Assembly: GCA_003415625.1 (NCBI GenBank)
Contig: PYIU01000007.1
Location: 3,720,001-3,784,000, forward strand
Reading direction: 5' to 3'
Length of the DNA: 64,000 nt
DNA from: Aquanectria penicillioides
Lineage: Eukaryota; Ascomycota; Sordariomycetes; Hypocreales; Nectriaceae
How positions within the stretch are numbered: the stretch's first letter is position 1; each line of letters begins with the position of its first letter. Under the pieces are notes generated by a model. It made no database searches and was not told the DNA's origin. It was given only the letters and a program-made list of their open reading frames with translations. Made by a program: the position numbers and the translations under genes. Positions 10,289-21,900 of the stretch are shown here, in pieces.

Positions 10289-12573
10289 GGCGTGGGCGAA
10301 ATGGGATGAGCCAGTAAGAATGAAAATGAAACAGACGAAAGGATCTCTGAACAGATGCAAGAGAGGATGCCGGACGTTTAAGTAAGGGGGCGGGAGACTC
10401 AACAAGCTGCAGAAAAGCACAGATGCTGTTGATAAGATGAGATGAGATGAGATGAGATGAGATGGATCGAGGGTCAACAAAGCTGATGTCGACGAGATGT
10501 TCCACGGGCTTTAAGTAAAAGTGCCGCCGCCACATTCAACGTCAGCGCTGGCCAGGGCCGTCGAGGGTTGTCCAGGGAAATTCCCACCTTATTTCGCGAG
10601 TCTATCTGGCTGCAACGCTCCGGAGAAGATGCAACGCAACGCAAGCCCGCGGGCTTCCCTCCCCTGGTCGCGTCAGGGACGAAGCCCCGGGCGCAATGCC
10701 TGGGCCATTCCTGGCAACGCTCGGGAGTGTGTCTGGGACTAGAGCCTCGAGCCCATCAGCCCACGCCTGCACCCGCGCAAGCCTCCACCAAGGCCTAGAC
10801 CCCTTTGCAAGACCGAGTCGGCGGGTGCGCTAGGCGCTGACAGCCGACGGCGATGTATTGGGAAGGGTCCTGCAATGCGGGGGAACTCGAGGGATCCTTG
10901 TTTTAGGTTTGGAGCACACTTGAGGACGGGCTGGTGTCAAGTCAGGGGTAAGAGGCCCTAAGGCGACGGCTTGGCCAAGACGGCTTGCGCCTGGACCGGT
11001 CGAGGGCTGCGGGCAATTGGAGGGAGGCCATGTTGGAGGCGTTGGAGAAGGTTGCAGGAGCCTGCCAAGTCAAACGGGGATTGGACGCGCCGATCTGCGC
11101 CGGAGGAGCCCAGGACGGCTAAGCATGGATAGGTGGAAGGATGAGTGAGATGACGAGCACAACCGCAAGCCTTTCTCACTGCTCTCAGTGCTCTGTGGCT
11201 GCCGAGTGCAGCGGGAGGTGCAGAGTGTGCTCTGCGCTCTTCGCTCTTTGCTTCTGCATGTCACCGCCAACGCGTATAGCATCATCTCCCGTCCATGCGC
11301 CGCCACCACCACCACCTCCACTACCAAGACCATCTAGTGGCTTCCTCGGCCTGTCCCGGATCCCGCAGGAAGACCAATACGGATTACGGAGTCTGTAAAC
11401 CAGAACTGGACTACTGATGGCTTGGATACGAGCATGTACCCACATGCTGCCTGTTGGTGGATGCTGCTGGTGGTGGTCTAATCTACCCCGGAAAACCCTC
11501 ATCCTCCTCGGCCCAACAGGAAGCTCTCGTGTACGAGCATTGCCCATCCTCATCTCGCGGCTTGACGTCAAGCGTGGCAGAAACGTGGTGCGTTTCGCTG
11601 GCGGGCGAAATGAGAGAACGAGAGCGAAACTCAAAAAACAAAGTAAAAGAACGATTCTGATGCTGTGCCTCTTTCGTCCTGTGGCTAATCTTATTATTAG
11701 CACAAAACAGTTTGGCTCTCCTGGACAGCCGCCAAGGCGTGTCATCAACCACCACCACTGCTACCACCACTGCCAGGATGCGACGGCTACCAAAATTCCA
11801 GTGCCGAGGCCAATTGATGTTGCATATGCTAGGGCTCCTTTTGGCTCCGCCAGGTCCCTGGTGTGTCTCAGTGGAGCTTCATCCACCCCGACCGTGTCCC
11901 ACGCACCATCTCACACAATCTTCAACGGCTTCTAGGGGCTCGGCTTCGTGCACTAGTCACCCGTCCTGGTCACGCCTGAATCTCCTCCTTCAGAGTTTCG
12001 ACGTTTTGATCTTGAGGCTGCACAAGCACTGATAAGCTTAATAAGTTGATCATCTCTTCTGACTGATCGAAGCATCCCCCCCACCCCACGTCCCCTTTCA
12101 CCCCCCCTGCTTAGACTTCGGTAAACGCCTCAAGAGGCTCATTACAATTGTGGCAGAGCAAAGTCCAATAATTTGTCAGCTGATCCCATGGCTAACAATT
12201 ATTGCATCCATCCCACGTGGTGGTGATGTCCCCGCGCCATCCGGAGTTTCCGCACAGCCGGGAGTCCGACCACCCGACTCTCCGACCGATCGTCTCACCC
12301 TCGCACTCGCACTCACACTAACCCTCACTCATCCTCATCACTGCTCTTTTGAGAGAGCCCGCTGACAGCTGAAGAAAAGAGATCCCGAACGAAGGAAGCC
12401 AAGTAAATAAAAGAAGAAAAAAAAAATAGGAGCGGCCGCGCCGTAGCCTGCCCCCCCCCCTCATTCGTCGGTGAAGCAAAACAGCCTCCCTTCAGCTCTA
12501 AATTTACGCTTACTTTAAAACGCCATCTTCTTCCCTTCCCTTCCCTTGCCTTCCTGTTCCAGACTAGGCAGCC
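10289..12573. other. 2.3-kb divergent intergenic region; pentanucleotide repeat, no supportable gene
   Basis: This lies between the divergently transcribed carbonic anhydrase (-) and SDR (+). A (GATGA)n run of about six copies sits at roughly 10436-10464, about 150 bases upstream of the carbonic anhydrase start. A CCACCA-rich stretch at about 11303-11326 and a TGGTGG-rich stretch near 11454-11478 explain the Gly/Pro-rich open frames. Nothing here has domain or splice support. The last 200 bases (12370-12573) are CT-rich and lead into the SDR start. Confidence 0.5.
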
Positions 12574-13392
12574 ATGGCGCCGCTCTACCGCAAAGCCCTC
12601 ATCCTGGGAGCCTCCTCGGGCATTGGGGCGTCCCTTGCATCAAAGTTTGTCTCGACCGGCACCGCAGTCATCGCCGTGGGACGCCGCCAAGATCGCTTGG
12701 ACGCCCTGGTCAATGCCCACGGCGCCGACAAAGTTAGCGCCGTCCGTTTCGACGTTACACGGCTGGCCGATGTCGAGGGTTTTGCCAAGGCCGTGATCCA
12801 GGCAAACCCAGACTTGGACTGCGTCGTCATCAATTCGGGCATCCAGAGAGGCTTCGACTTTGCAAATCCGGAAACCCTGGACCTTTCGGGTCTTGGCGAA
12901 GAGCTTACCACCAACTACACGTCGGCAGTCTACCTCACTGCCGCATTCTTACCACACCTAAAGTCTCAGCCGGCCGGTCATCTCATTTACGTCAGTGCTA
13001 CCCTGGGACTGATTCCGTCCATGACCCGAACCCCAAACTACAACGCGTCCAAGGCTGCTCTTCACACCTTCATCATGAATGCCCGGCGGCAGCTGATCGA
13101 CGCCGGCCATGCTAGCGTGCGCATGATTGAGGTATTTCCCCCCGCCGTGCAGACTGAGCTGCACGACGAGAAGCATCAGCCAGATTTGGTCAACGGCGGC
13201 GAGATTGGCATGCCCGTAGGCGCCTTTGTGGAGAGGATGTACGAGGGGCTAGAAAAAGGCCAAGACCAGTTCGCCATTGGGCCCGGCGAGGCTCTCCTGA
13301 AGGAGGACGGATGGGAATCGGAGCGAGCTAGGTTGTATGACCAGCAGCAGGCTATCTTGAAGAACGCACTAGCACCATACCTGAAAAAGTGA
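12574..13392 (+). CDS. short-chain dehydrogenase/reductase, DltE-like
   Basis: A single exon encodes 272 aa. It has the classical SDR Rossmann fold signature LGASSGIG (G12-G18), the NSG variant of the NAG motif (87-89), N114 in TNYTSA, and the catalytic S141 (YVSA), Y156 and K160 (YNASK). Such enzymes use NAD(P)H to oxidise or reduce small alcohols and ketones in the cytosol. The substrate cannot be told from sequence. There is no signal peptide or membrane segment. ATG is in good context (GCCATGG). Sequence style resembles fungal proteins annotated as oxidoreductase DltE-like. The gene stands alone, with no pathway partners next to it. Confidence 0.9.
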   Translation: MAPLYRKALILGASSGIGASLASKFVSTGTAVIAVGRRQDRLDALVNAHGADKVSAVRFDVTRLADVEGFAKAVIQANPDLDCVVINSGIQRGFDFANPETLDLSGLGEELTTNYTSAVYLTAAFLPHLKSQPAGHLIYVSATLGLIPSMTRTPNYNASKAALHTFIMNARRQLIDAGHASVRMIEVFPPAVQTELHDEKHQPDLVNGGEIGMPVGAFVERMYEGLEKGQDQFAIGPGEALLKEDGWESERARLYDQQQAILKNALAPYLKK

Positions 13393-13549
13393 TTGAACCG
13401 AGAGTAGAAGGTGTTTTGAATCATAATGTACGCGAACAAAACTCTCACTCTTGGTGTTTCGGTGCTGGTTTTGTTATCTTACCCGGGCCATCCCTGTGAT
13501 ATTCCAAATCACAGCGTAGTATTATTCGCCATCTTGGTGCTTGAAACCT

Positions 13550-13661
13550 TGGTCTGTGGGAGAAGGGATTACGCATCTCGATCCTGCCCTGTGCGCAGTA
13601 GGGTTCGAGCCGATCTCTTTTTTTTTGTTTTTTTTTTTTCTTTTAAAAAAAAAAAAAAAAA
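13550..13661 (+). repeat. A-box/B-box-like elements followed by T-run and A-run
   Basis: TGGTCTGTGGG at 13550-13560 matches the Pol III A-box pattern with one mismatch. GGTTCGAGCC at 13602-13611 resembles a B box. A T run begins at 13618, and a 17-base A run ends at 13661. The T-arm does not fold into a proper stem, so this is not a functional tRNA by eye. It could be a remnant of a tRNA-derived element or chance. The T/A runs by themselves can form a hairpin. Confidence 0.3.
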
Positions 13662-14039
13662 CTCATTCCAAATTGAGTAGATTTATGGTAAGTTCCGATC
13701 ACATGGGGTGTAAGATTGAGGTTGAAAGTATGTACGTGAGAGCATTCGTAGTCGGTTCGCACTTGTGCTAATTCTAATCCTCCTTTTTCCACCAACCAGG
13801 TGAATATTAAACAAAAAAACCAATTAAACCAAAATCCATCGTCTATTCGTCTCAACCTAATTCATCCTACACTTCGCCAACTAGACATGGTAGGCTCATC
13901 TCTAGATATTCCTTAGCTACCCTAGACCCATGTCTAAAAACATTCCACGTGACCTTAGTTGCTGAGACCCCCAACAAACAAGCATGAACCATAAGCTGCT
14001 AAGAATAAAGCATCTGACCACACCAATTGCACGGCCAAT

Positions 14040-15581
14040 ATGCGTCTTTTAAACACTGGTACGTTGAGGTTGGAGACGTTCCTAGGCGACATGCCCCCAT
14101 ACCTCATCCTGTCTCACACTTGGGGAAATGGCGAAGTGACACTCCAAGACTTGAGCCAAGACGGACTGGAACAGAAGCCAGGATGGATCAAAATTGTTGG
14201 GTTTTGCAAAACGGTCAAGGAATTCTTTCCCGAACCCATAGAGTATGTCTGGGTCGACACCTGCTGCATTGACAAAACAAGTAGCGCGGAGCTGTCGGAG
14301 TCCATCAACGCCATGTTTCGTTGGTATCAAATGTCTCAGTGTTGTTTTGCATTCCTCGAGGACGTGAGTTACGACGGAAACGGGCCTGTTGGTGGTGATT
14401 TTGAAAAGTCTCGGTGGTTTACCAGAGGCTGGACGCTGCAGGAGTTGATTGCGCCGCAGACAGTCAATTTCTTCGATCGTCAATGGCGATACATTGGCGA
14501 TAAAAAGGAACTGGCAACGCGCGTCGCAGCGCGGACGGGCATCGATGGAGACACTCTGTTGAATGGAAACTTTGCGACAACGAGCGTTGCGCAGAGAATG
14601 TCGTGGGCTGCCAGTAGGCAAACGACTAGACTTGAAGACATGGCCTATTGCCTTCTAGGTATCTTCGACATAAGCATGACGATGTTATACGGCGAGGGCG
14701 AAAAGGCGTTTATTCGTCTGCAGGAGGAAATTCTCAAGGAGTATGACGACCAGTCGATATTTGCATGGGATTCTCGTGAGATACCCAAATCTGTGTCAAC
14801 CATCGGCGTCTTTGCTCCCCATCCGTCTTTTTTCAAAGACAGCGCCTCAGTTAAACCGCATCCCAGTACGGGAGACCCGCCAGTCGTCACAAACAAGGGT
14901 ATCCAAATAGGGCTCCCTCTGATTCAGCAACATGATAAACCAGATCAAATGTTGGGGCTTTTATCATGCTTCTCGTCTGATGATGTGGGGTCTGCTGTCG
15001 GAATTGAACTTGTGCAAAGTTCAAGCGCCAAGGATCGATACAGCAGAACGCGATCCAAACCTGTTCGCCTTGCGGCGCATGTATCTGCGTTTAAACCACA
15101 AAAGATGTACCTGCTAAAGAGGAGCACCACTTCGATAGCCGATGGATCTGCTACTGCGTGTTGGCTTCACTATGGTTCCCGTGTCCAGCCCGGCAAGACC
15201 TATCCGTCGTCCTGGCACCGCAGCATCGAAGCAAGAACAATGACATTAAACTTGGCTGCCGGGGCTTTTAAAGACATTTCAACAGCCGTAATATTTAGAC
15301 TATTTGAGAGCGGAAACTATTTCTGTCTTTTGCTGAGGATGCAGCCTCAGACTCTGACAATCCAGCTGAGCATTGAACCGCTCGGCAAAATGCTAGTTAA
15401 CCTACAGGAGCTGGACGGCATGCTGCACACTATGCTGACGAAACCACTCAGTGGCGTTAGTAAACTAGCGATCCTTGACGAAAAGGTTTCTGCGGAGAGC
15501 AGGGTGCAGCTCATCCGAGGTTCTTGGATGTATAATGTCAATATCAACGTATCAGAGGTCAAGGACATTGGGAAGAAATGA
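14040..15581 (+). CDS. HET-domain protein (HET-E-like N-terminal HET domain)
   Basis: A single exon encodes 513 aa. The HET domain opens with YLILSHTWG (21-29), continues through YVWVDTCCID (69-78) and closes with RGWTLQELIAP (129-139), the three hallmark blocks. After it comes LEDMAYCLLGIFDISMTML, the block that follows the HET domain in the HET-E/HET-D-like class. HET domains trigger growth arrest or cell death during vegetative incompatibility when their partner or sensor is engaged. I see no NACHT or WD repeats after residue about 250, so this is a stand-alone HET protein, not a full HET-E. The C-terminal 250 residues are not recognised. The ATG at 14040 is at the family's usual start (MRLLNT). 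Whether it is active in allorecognition is unknown. Confidence 0.92.
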   Translation: MRLLNTGTLRLETFLGDMPPYLILSHTWGNGEVTLQDLSQDGLEQKPGWIKIVGFCKTVKEFFPEPIEYVWVDTCCIDKTSSAELSESINAMFRWYQMSQCCFAFLEDVSYDGNGPVGGDFEKSRWFTRGWTLQELIAPQTVNFFDRQWRYIGDKKELATRVAARTGIDGDTLLNGNFATTSVAQRMSWAASRQTTRLEDMAYCLLGIFDISMTMLYGEGEKAFIRLQEEILKEYDDQSIFAWDSREIPKSVSTIGVFAPHPSFFKDSASVKPHPSTGDPPVVTNKGIQIGLPLIQQHDKPDQMLGLLSCFSSDDVGSAVGIELVQSSSAKDRYSRTRSKPVRLAAHVSAFKPQKMYLLKRSTTSIADGSATACWLHYGSRVQPGKTYPSSWHRSIEARTMTLNLAAGAFKDISTAVIFRLFESGNYFCLLLRMQPQTLTIQLSIEPLGKMLVNLQELDGMLHTMLTKPLSGVSKLAILDEKVSAESRVQLIRGSWMYNVNINVSEVKDIGKK

Positions 15582-15906
15582 CACGAAATGCGAGAATCGC
15601 CATTCAATTTAGTGGCAATATTCTTTACAGACGCCAGCTTAGGAAAAGAGAGATACCCTTAAACCCTCCAGCTAGCGGTACATAGGTTACACCCTCTCCA
15701 ACGACTTTCATTTCAAAGATAAAACTACACGGAACCAGACTTTGTGTTGTTTTCACAATGATTCTTTTCCTCTTATTTGAGTCCTAACGAAAAAGCAAAC
15801 ACGGCTAAATACATTTTTTGAGAAGATAATAATCACTGAAGAAAAATAGACTGACAACTGGACCATCCAAGTTGTGCCGCGGTCCAGTTCCCATTTTCAA
15901 GCGCAC

Positions 15907-17685
15907 TTAGTAGACGGGGAGCTTGAAGGCGGGGAAGTCGTAGGTCCAGCTGGCGATGGACTTCTTGTCGCTGACACACTTGAAGGAAGAGTCGCTGGTC
16001 CAGAGAGGGCGGGTAGGCCACTGGCACAGCATCTGGGTCTCGCCCTCGTAGTCGCCGGAGGAGACAGTGGTGTTGAGACGAGTGGGCTGGACGCCGTTCT
16101 CGACCCAGTCGATCATGATGTCCATGTTGTACTGGGGGTAGGGGCCGGGCTGGAGAGAGTTGGTGCCACAGTGTGCGGCGCCGGGGATCAGGTAGAACTG
16201 GTACCAGTCCTCGAAAAGCTTCTGGGCCTCGGCGTCGGACTTGTTGGGGTACATGATGGAGCGGACCGACTGCCAGTAGTGGACGGAGGAGGCGGAGGGA
16301 ATGCTGGGGTCAGACTCGCCGTGGTAGTGGAGGAGTTTGCCGCCGGACTCCTTGAAGGTGGTGAGGTCGGGGAGGGTGGTCTGGAGGTTGTCGAGGTAGC
16401 GGACCATACCGGTGTTCATCCAGTCAACGAGGGTGTCGTAGGTGACGTTGTCGAGGTTGTCGAGGTTGTCGAGATCCAGGAGTTCGATGTACTTGGCAAC
16501 ATACATACCACCGGTAGAAGGGATGTTGAGCTCCCACTCGCCGGTCTCATTGTTGTAGGTTGGGTCGCCATCGGAGAGGTCGGAGCCGATCTGCCAGGAG
16601 AGGTAGGCCTGCTGTCCCTTGGAGTTGTGGAGACCGTCGTATATGGCCTGGGCAACCTTGATGTCATTGGCGGTGATGGTTCCGTTCTGCTCAGGGGTGC
16701 TGCTGGAGGAGCTGCCCTGGGCCTGGCGCTTGCTGAGATCGCGCTTGCTGCTAAAGCCGAAGCCCAAGGAGCTGCTGGTCGTGGCAGCGCAGTAGTAGGA
16801 CTCGCCGATGAGGGACTTGAGGTTGAAGTTCAGCTTGCAGAGGTCAGTTCGGGAGATGACGCCATCCTTGCGTCCGTCGAGCTCGTCGCAGGCGGAGATG
16901 GTGAGGTTGACAATCTTATCGAGCACGCAGGGAGGAGGGTAGTAGTCGAGAGTGTGCTCCACGGCGGCGGGATAAACGTGGAGAACCTGCTGCTGAGCGA
17001 ATCGGAAAGCAGGGGCACCGGCAATGACGCCGTCGTACTCCTCACCCCAGCGCTGGACCTGGCTCATACCCTCTCGTCCACCGTCGGAGCAGCCCTCGTA
17101 GTAGGTGTAGACCTTGTCGGAGCTGGCCATGCCGTACAGACCCTTGGTGATGTACTTGCCGATCTGGGTCATCTCGCCCAGGGCCTGGTAAGAGAACATG
17201 TAGGTGGAGTCCCAGTTGATGGATCCGTTGCCGTACAGGAACTTCTCGTCGTAGCTGTAGTTGAAGGCGTCGTATCCGCCGTCGGTGGCTCCGCCAGCGG
17301 CGCCGTAGGAGAGACCGCCGGTGGCATCGGTGTTGAGCGAGTAGCCGCCGCCGCCGGCAACGTAGAATCGGCTCTTGAAGTCCGAGGGGCTGGGGAAGCC
17401 GTACTTGAGGATCACGGTGTCGCCCTTGCTGCCGTGAGTGTAGGAGACGGTGACGTTGCAGTAGCTGTAAGACTTGGAGCTGCTGGAGCTGCCCATGCCT
17501 CCACCAGTGGTAGCATTGTAAACAGCGGCGGCCGTGACGGACGAGGGGATCATGTCAATTCCCAAAAGGGTTCCGTTGGAAGGCAGAGCAGCCTGGACAT
17601 TGGCTACTGTGCACAGATCGGCGAGCGATGTCGCGCTGGCCGTGGCCGCCAGAGCAGCTACAGCTGCGGCAGACGATTGACGCAT
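15907..17685 (-). CDS. secreted tannase-family esterase (feruloyl esterase B-like)
   Basis: One uninterrupted exon encodes 592 aa. The signal peptide is about residues 1-19. The tannase/feruloyl-esterase triad is visible: S200 in EGCSDGGRE, D459 in HGESDPS and H505 in PGAAHCG. The flanking C199 and C506 make the family's CS-D-HC disulfide next to the active site. A Gly-rich oxyanion region (GGGGYS) lies at 111-116. Basic pairs K314-R315 and K319-R320 in a Ser-rich loop could be Kex2 sites, as in processed fungal tannases (inference). Many NXT/S sites suggest heavy glycosylation. The enzyme releases ferulic-type acids or gallate from plant polymers outside the cell. A small Leu-Asp-Asn repeat occurs at 403-413. 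The ATG at 17685 was chosen because it gives the signal peptide; an upstream in-frame extension is open but not needed. Confidence 0.93.
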   Translation of the reverse strand: MRQSSAAAVAALAATASATSLADLCTVANVQAALPSNGTLLGIDMIPSSVTAAAVYNATTGGGMGSSSSSKSYSYCNVTVSYTHGSKGDTVILKYGFPSPSDFKSRFYVAGGGGYSLNTDATGGLSYGAAGGATDGGYDAFNYSYDEKFLYGNGSINWDSTYMFSYQALGEMTQIGKYITKGLYGMASSDKVYTYYEGCSDGGREGMSQVQRWGEEYDGVIAGAPAFRFAQQQVLHVYPAAVEHTLDYYPPPCVLDKIVNLTISACDELDGRKDGVISRTDLCKLNFNLKSLIGESYYCAATTSSSLGFGFSSKRDLSKRQAQGSSSSSTPEQNGTITANDIKVAQAIYDGLHNSKGQQAYLSWQIGSDLSDGDPTYNNETGEWELNIPSTGGMYVAKYIELLDLDNLDNLDNVTYDTLVDWMNTGMVRYLDNLQTTLPDLTTFKESGGKLLHYHGESDPSIPSASSVHYWQSVRSIMYPNKSDAEAQKLFEDWYQFYLIPGAAHCGTNSLQPGPYPQYNMDIMIDWVENGVQPTRLNTTVSSGDYEGETQMLCQWPTRPLWTSDSSFKCVSDKKSIASWTYDFPAFKLPVY

Positions 17686-17810
17686 GTTGGGTTTGGTAAA
17701 ATGAGTGAAACAAGATACTGAAACGAAAGTCTTGGTTTTAGTGAATGAATGGTTGTTGGTTTGATGTGCAAGATGATCTCCAAAACCCAACTCCTCCTGG
17801 CATAGAGGTC

Positions 17811-17820
17811 TTATTATATC
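17811..17820 (-). promoter_or_regulatory. TATA-like element upstream of the esterase gene
   Basis: The minus strand reads a TATAATAAG-type sequence around here, about 130 bases before the esterase ATG. It is plausible as a core promoter element but is only a motif match. Confidence 0.3.
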
Positions 17821-18932
17821 CAACAACTCCAAGATGCTCAGACCGTCATACGTATGCCCATCTCAGGTCTGGACCGCCCCATAGCCACCAGCCCTGCGTG
17901 GACGACACATGCCATAGCACACGACTACGTCACCAGCCATCAGTTGAAAAAGGCGGCGATGGAGGCTCAGTGCTGAAGACGTAACTCAACGTTCGTCACT
18001 TGGATGTTCCCGCGCGAAGTGTGCTTGTGAATTGGATGCTTAAGCCCCATTGGGACCGACCAGCCGAAATGAAGGGACTAGTGGGCGTAGGCCTTGACCC
18101 TTTTGCTGCAACGCAAGGCCACTTTTGGAAGAAGACTCGAAGGCTGTTGCACCAATAAACAGTTGACGGTAAATTTCGACCGGCACTCAACGGCTCGCAT
18201 GCCGAGAAGTGGATGCATGCCAATCCCCCGTAGGGCCAAAAACCCCTTGTTCCCGGCCTTATTCCCGACGGAGATCCCGTAAGTTACGAGCAGGCAAAAA
18301 AGCTTAAGCTCCTCGACGTCATCCCGTCCGAACTACTTACGCGTACGCATGTGAAGGAGGTAAGAGATTGAATGTCGATCCCAGCCAAACTCAACAATGG
18401 CCTTCATCTCAATAACGTAAGACAGTTGAGGTGGTCGTTTACGAGCTGCATTGTATTAATTAGCCGGGTGGAGGATGAATCGCATGTGATGGACGGCGCG
18501 CTTCGAGTTGAAGTGCGCGGAGAAGGAATCTCGACGGGTGAAAATATTTGCCATGGAACCAACTGAATGAATACACTACGGAAATAGAAATGCCACTATG
18601 GAATAGTGTGTTTCTGGAACGGGAGTTTGTTAGTTCCTACTTGGCTGCTAATCGATCTTGCAACTACCGCCTGCCAGATCGACAGGGGAAATCGGCTTCA
18701 GCCCGTCTGCACTCACTTTGGGGCTCTCGGGCCATGTCGGAAATCCGGACGAGGCCCACATGCTTGGAGCATGGGGAGCCTTGGATCCAAAGGGAAGTGG
18801 ACATTGTATTGTATGATTGCGGCAATGCAAACGCCCCAGAGGCGTGGTTCATCAGGTTATAAGGCATGACCTCGCGATGGGTCGGTCTGCGAACGCTTAT
18901 TTGAACCGAGTAAGTTTCAAAATGTAAGACGC
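17821..18932. other. intergenic, no supportable gene
   Basis: This holds the upstream region of the esterase gene and the 3' flank of the DUF3433 gene. Open frames at 18548-18869 are short, overlap in several frames and have no recognisable domain. I see no RNA gene or repeat of note. Confidence 0.5.
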
Positions 18933-21900
18933 TTAATCTGGGCGAGATATATCTGCAGACGGCCTTGCAACACTAGCTGCCGCACTACTTGTGCCCCCAC
19001 TCAACGCTCCCTCTGAAAGGCTTTTACGACGAGGTCGTAAGAGTGGCTTATAAGATCCCAGAGTAACATCCCTCTGCACAACATGCGGATCCACCTCGAT
19101 CCCGACATATGTCTTCTCATCGTATCCAACATACCGCCCAAAACTGAACGTATGCGTTCCCCAGCTCGCAGGCGTGCCGTCCCTGACCATTCGGCTCGGC
19201 GCAATATAACCCAAAATAGAGCCGACCGAAGACGGCGCCCGAGGCAAGATGTGCAGCGTTTCCGGTACGTAAAACGCCAGCACAATGACGACGTCCACAG
19301 CAAGCACCACCATCGATATAATAAACGCCGCGTCGTCCATGAAGACCCGTGTCTCGTTTGTATGCTTCGCCCCTGTAACTGAGGCTTCCTGCTCCCCCGC
19401 GCTTTGTAGCATGGCGCTGTTGACGGCGAAAAAACTGGCAAAGATGCGCTTGTACACCCTCTGCACCGATGGGATCAATGTTTCGGGGTTTGGAACATCG
19501 AGATCCGGGTTGACAAAGTCTCTTGATTCCAAATCCAAGTAGATAAACTTCGAGATCCAGTCTGTAAGCGTCGAAGTATTCACCCACGCCGGCGTGGTCT
19601 GGTCTGGAGTCAGGTTAAGGGCATAGTCCAGATTCTTGAGCATGGTGTCCGTTTCATTCTTCGAGTCGGAATAACCTAGAGTTGACTCCAAGTCACTGAT
19701 GCGCTGGTACCCAGTCACGTATCCCTTTGAGTCGACTGTGACATTAAACAGGGCCGTTTGGAAAAACCGCTCACAAAGGGCGAAGCTCGTCTCGATAGTG
19801 GCATTCCTCTTTACTCCGTTAGGGGCTCTACCCCACCCCAAAGAGAAGACGCCATCGCACTTTGTCGAATCAATGATTCCAGACACAAAGAAGTCCCTGT
19901 ACGCGATGGAAGCGGGCAGAGACATGCTAGGAATACTGTTGCCGCCGATTCCTTCCAATAGACGATACTCTGTCAAGTCGGCGCAATCATCGAAATCGAG
20001 TCTGACATCGGGTCGGCGCAGACGGTGAGTCGCAGCAGAGTGTGATGTACACTTAGTATCGGCACCGTAACCTCTCGTTGTCACGGTATACTTGTCACTA
20101 TCACTGCTGATATTTGTCCCCACAATCTCAAGCGGCTGAAAGTAGTATTCAGTTGACACCCACGGAGGTAACGTTGCGTTGAATTCCATGTTCGTCAATG
20201 GTGTGTATAGAAATTCAGGGATTGTGTTAGAGTTCAGAAGCAACCCAGATATTGCAGACGAATTCAGCTGTGACTGGTAGAGGGGCTGAAACACCTGGGG
20301 ATGCTCAACCGACACGGGCAGTTCGTTGAATAATGCACTGAGCCCGATTGTAAGTACGTTTGCGATGAGAGTAGCTATGCAAAGCAGGGATAATAGTATA
20401 TGTCTGGAGCTGATGGACCCGAAAAAGGCGAGTTGTGGCGGAACCGAAGTGTATTTAGCTTCGATGGAGTTGGCAGCCTTGGACTGTCCCTTCCATAGAT
20501 CCTTGAACGGTTGGAAAATGCACATTGTCCTTGCAAGGAGGGTCCAGAGTGTTTCCATGAGTGTGGCGATGATTGCTGGGATATAGCTCTCCAAAATCTG
20601 CCGAACTTCAAAGTTTTGTGAAGGGCGGTCTAAGCCTGTCAATGAATTGGTTAGTATTAGGACTTGAATTTTTCGTTGTGCCGTCACTACTTACCGTGTT
20701 CTCTGCCTTCCTTCGCCTTGAAATATGCTAGGACAATAATCACAGCCACCAAAACCAACAAAAAGGCACCACCAGTTGCTCTTCTCAGAACCCAGGGCTT
20801 AATAGGCTTGTAGTCGGCCTTTGACCCCATTGTATCCTGTCCACTAGCATCACCTATGGAGCCCTCTTGGACAACCGCTAATTTGTTGAGGCCTGATGCT
20901 TGATCAAGGGTCAATCGAAACTTGAAGCCAGCAAGGCTCTTTTTCATGGACTTCTCGTCGACCGTGTCCATGGACCGGAACAGCTCAGCCACATCAGGAC
21001 TGTCATGAGCGATGTCTATCAAGCTGCGAATTGATGAAGGGGCCTTGAGCAAAGCACAAGCTGAAGATCTTGTGAAATAACAAAAAAGACCAAGCAGCAG
21101 GGTAAGTAGCAACAGCAATGTTTCCGAAACCACCGCAAGTGGCCGACTCACGATGATGGTTACTAACAAATTGCTCGACATCGCTCTCGTCTCAGACTCC
21201 ATGGTTTGATTTTTCAAACGGTCCGAGATGGTGAGACTGAAAAGCTGCTGGTGGGCGCTCTGTAAAAAGCTTTTGAGCCTGGCCGGTTCCGATAATCCGT
21301 CAGCGCTATAGTTATTTGCGGCGAGGGCGTAGTTAATCATCTCAGTTGTTTCAATCTTCAAGTCCGGCGCAATAAGACTGCTCATCGGGTAATACATGTC
21401 TGTATAGTCTTGGCCGCTGGATCGTGCCTGTAAAAGCCCCTGATCATCGTTGGGCAGTGAGTATATGTAGGAGGTCGTATTAAACTCGGATGTTGACAGT
21501 TCGTACGGATCTCCCAATGGCTCTATAACATAATTCCCAGGCTGCAGGTTTTCTGGATCAACTGTAGCGTTGACCGATTGCATGTAATAGGTTATCTCGC
21601 ATTGTAGTGCGGTTATATTGAAATCCAGCTCTGTGGATGATCGATTGAAGGACTCGGTCCAGATGACGAGAGCGTGGTATGAGGCGAGCTCAGAGGCACA
21701 TATCCAGCTTCCAGTTTCTTGTTGACGGTCGTCGTAGTATAAGAGCGCGGTGTCCCAGGTTTCGGAGAAGGCCAATGTAGTGTTGCAGCCATCTATTCCG
21801 GAGAAATCGTAAAACTTCCAGCCCTTTGTTGAAGTTTTGTTCTCTGCAACCGCCACAGAAGAGCAACTGAGCTCCGGCCATAGTTTCCATGTCGAGGCAG

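Noticed and set aside
13543..13623. tRNA gene
   Set aside because: A- and B-box-like motifs are present, but the T-stem and acceptor stem do not pair.
15874..17721. 615-aa open frame on the plus strand, Val/Gly-rich
   Set aside because: It is the antisense of the feruloyl esterase gene. The third-position GC bias of that gene keeps this strand open. No domain, and the minus-strand protein has a full catalytic triad.
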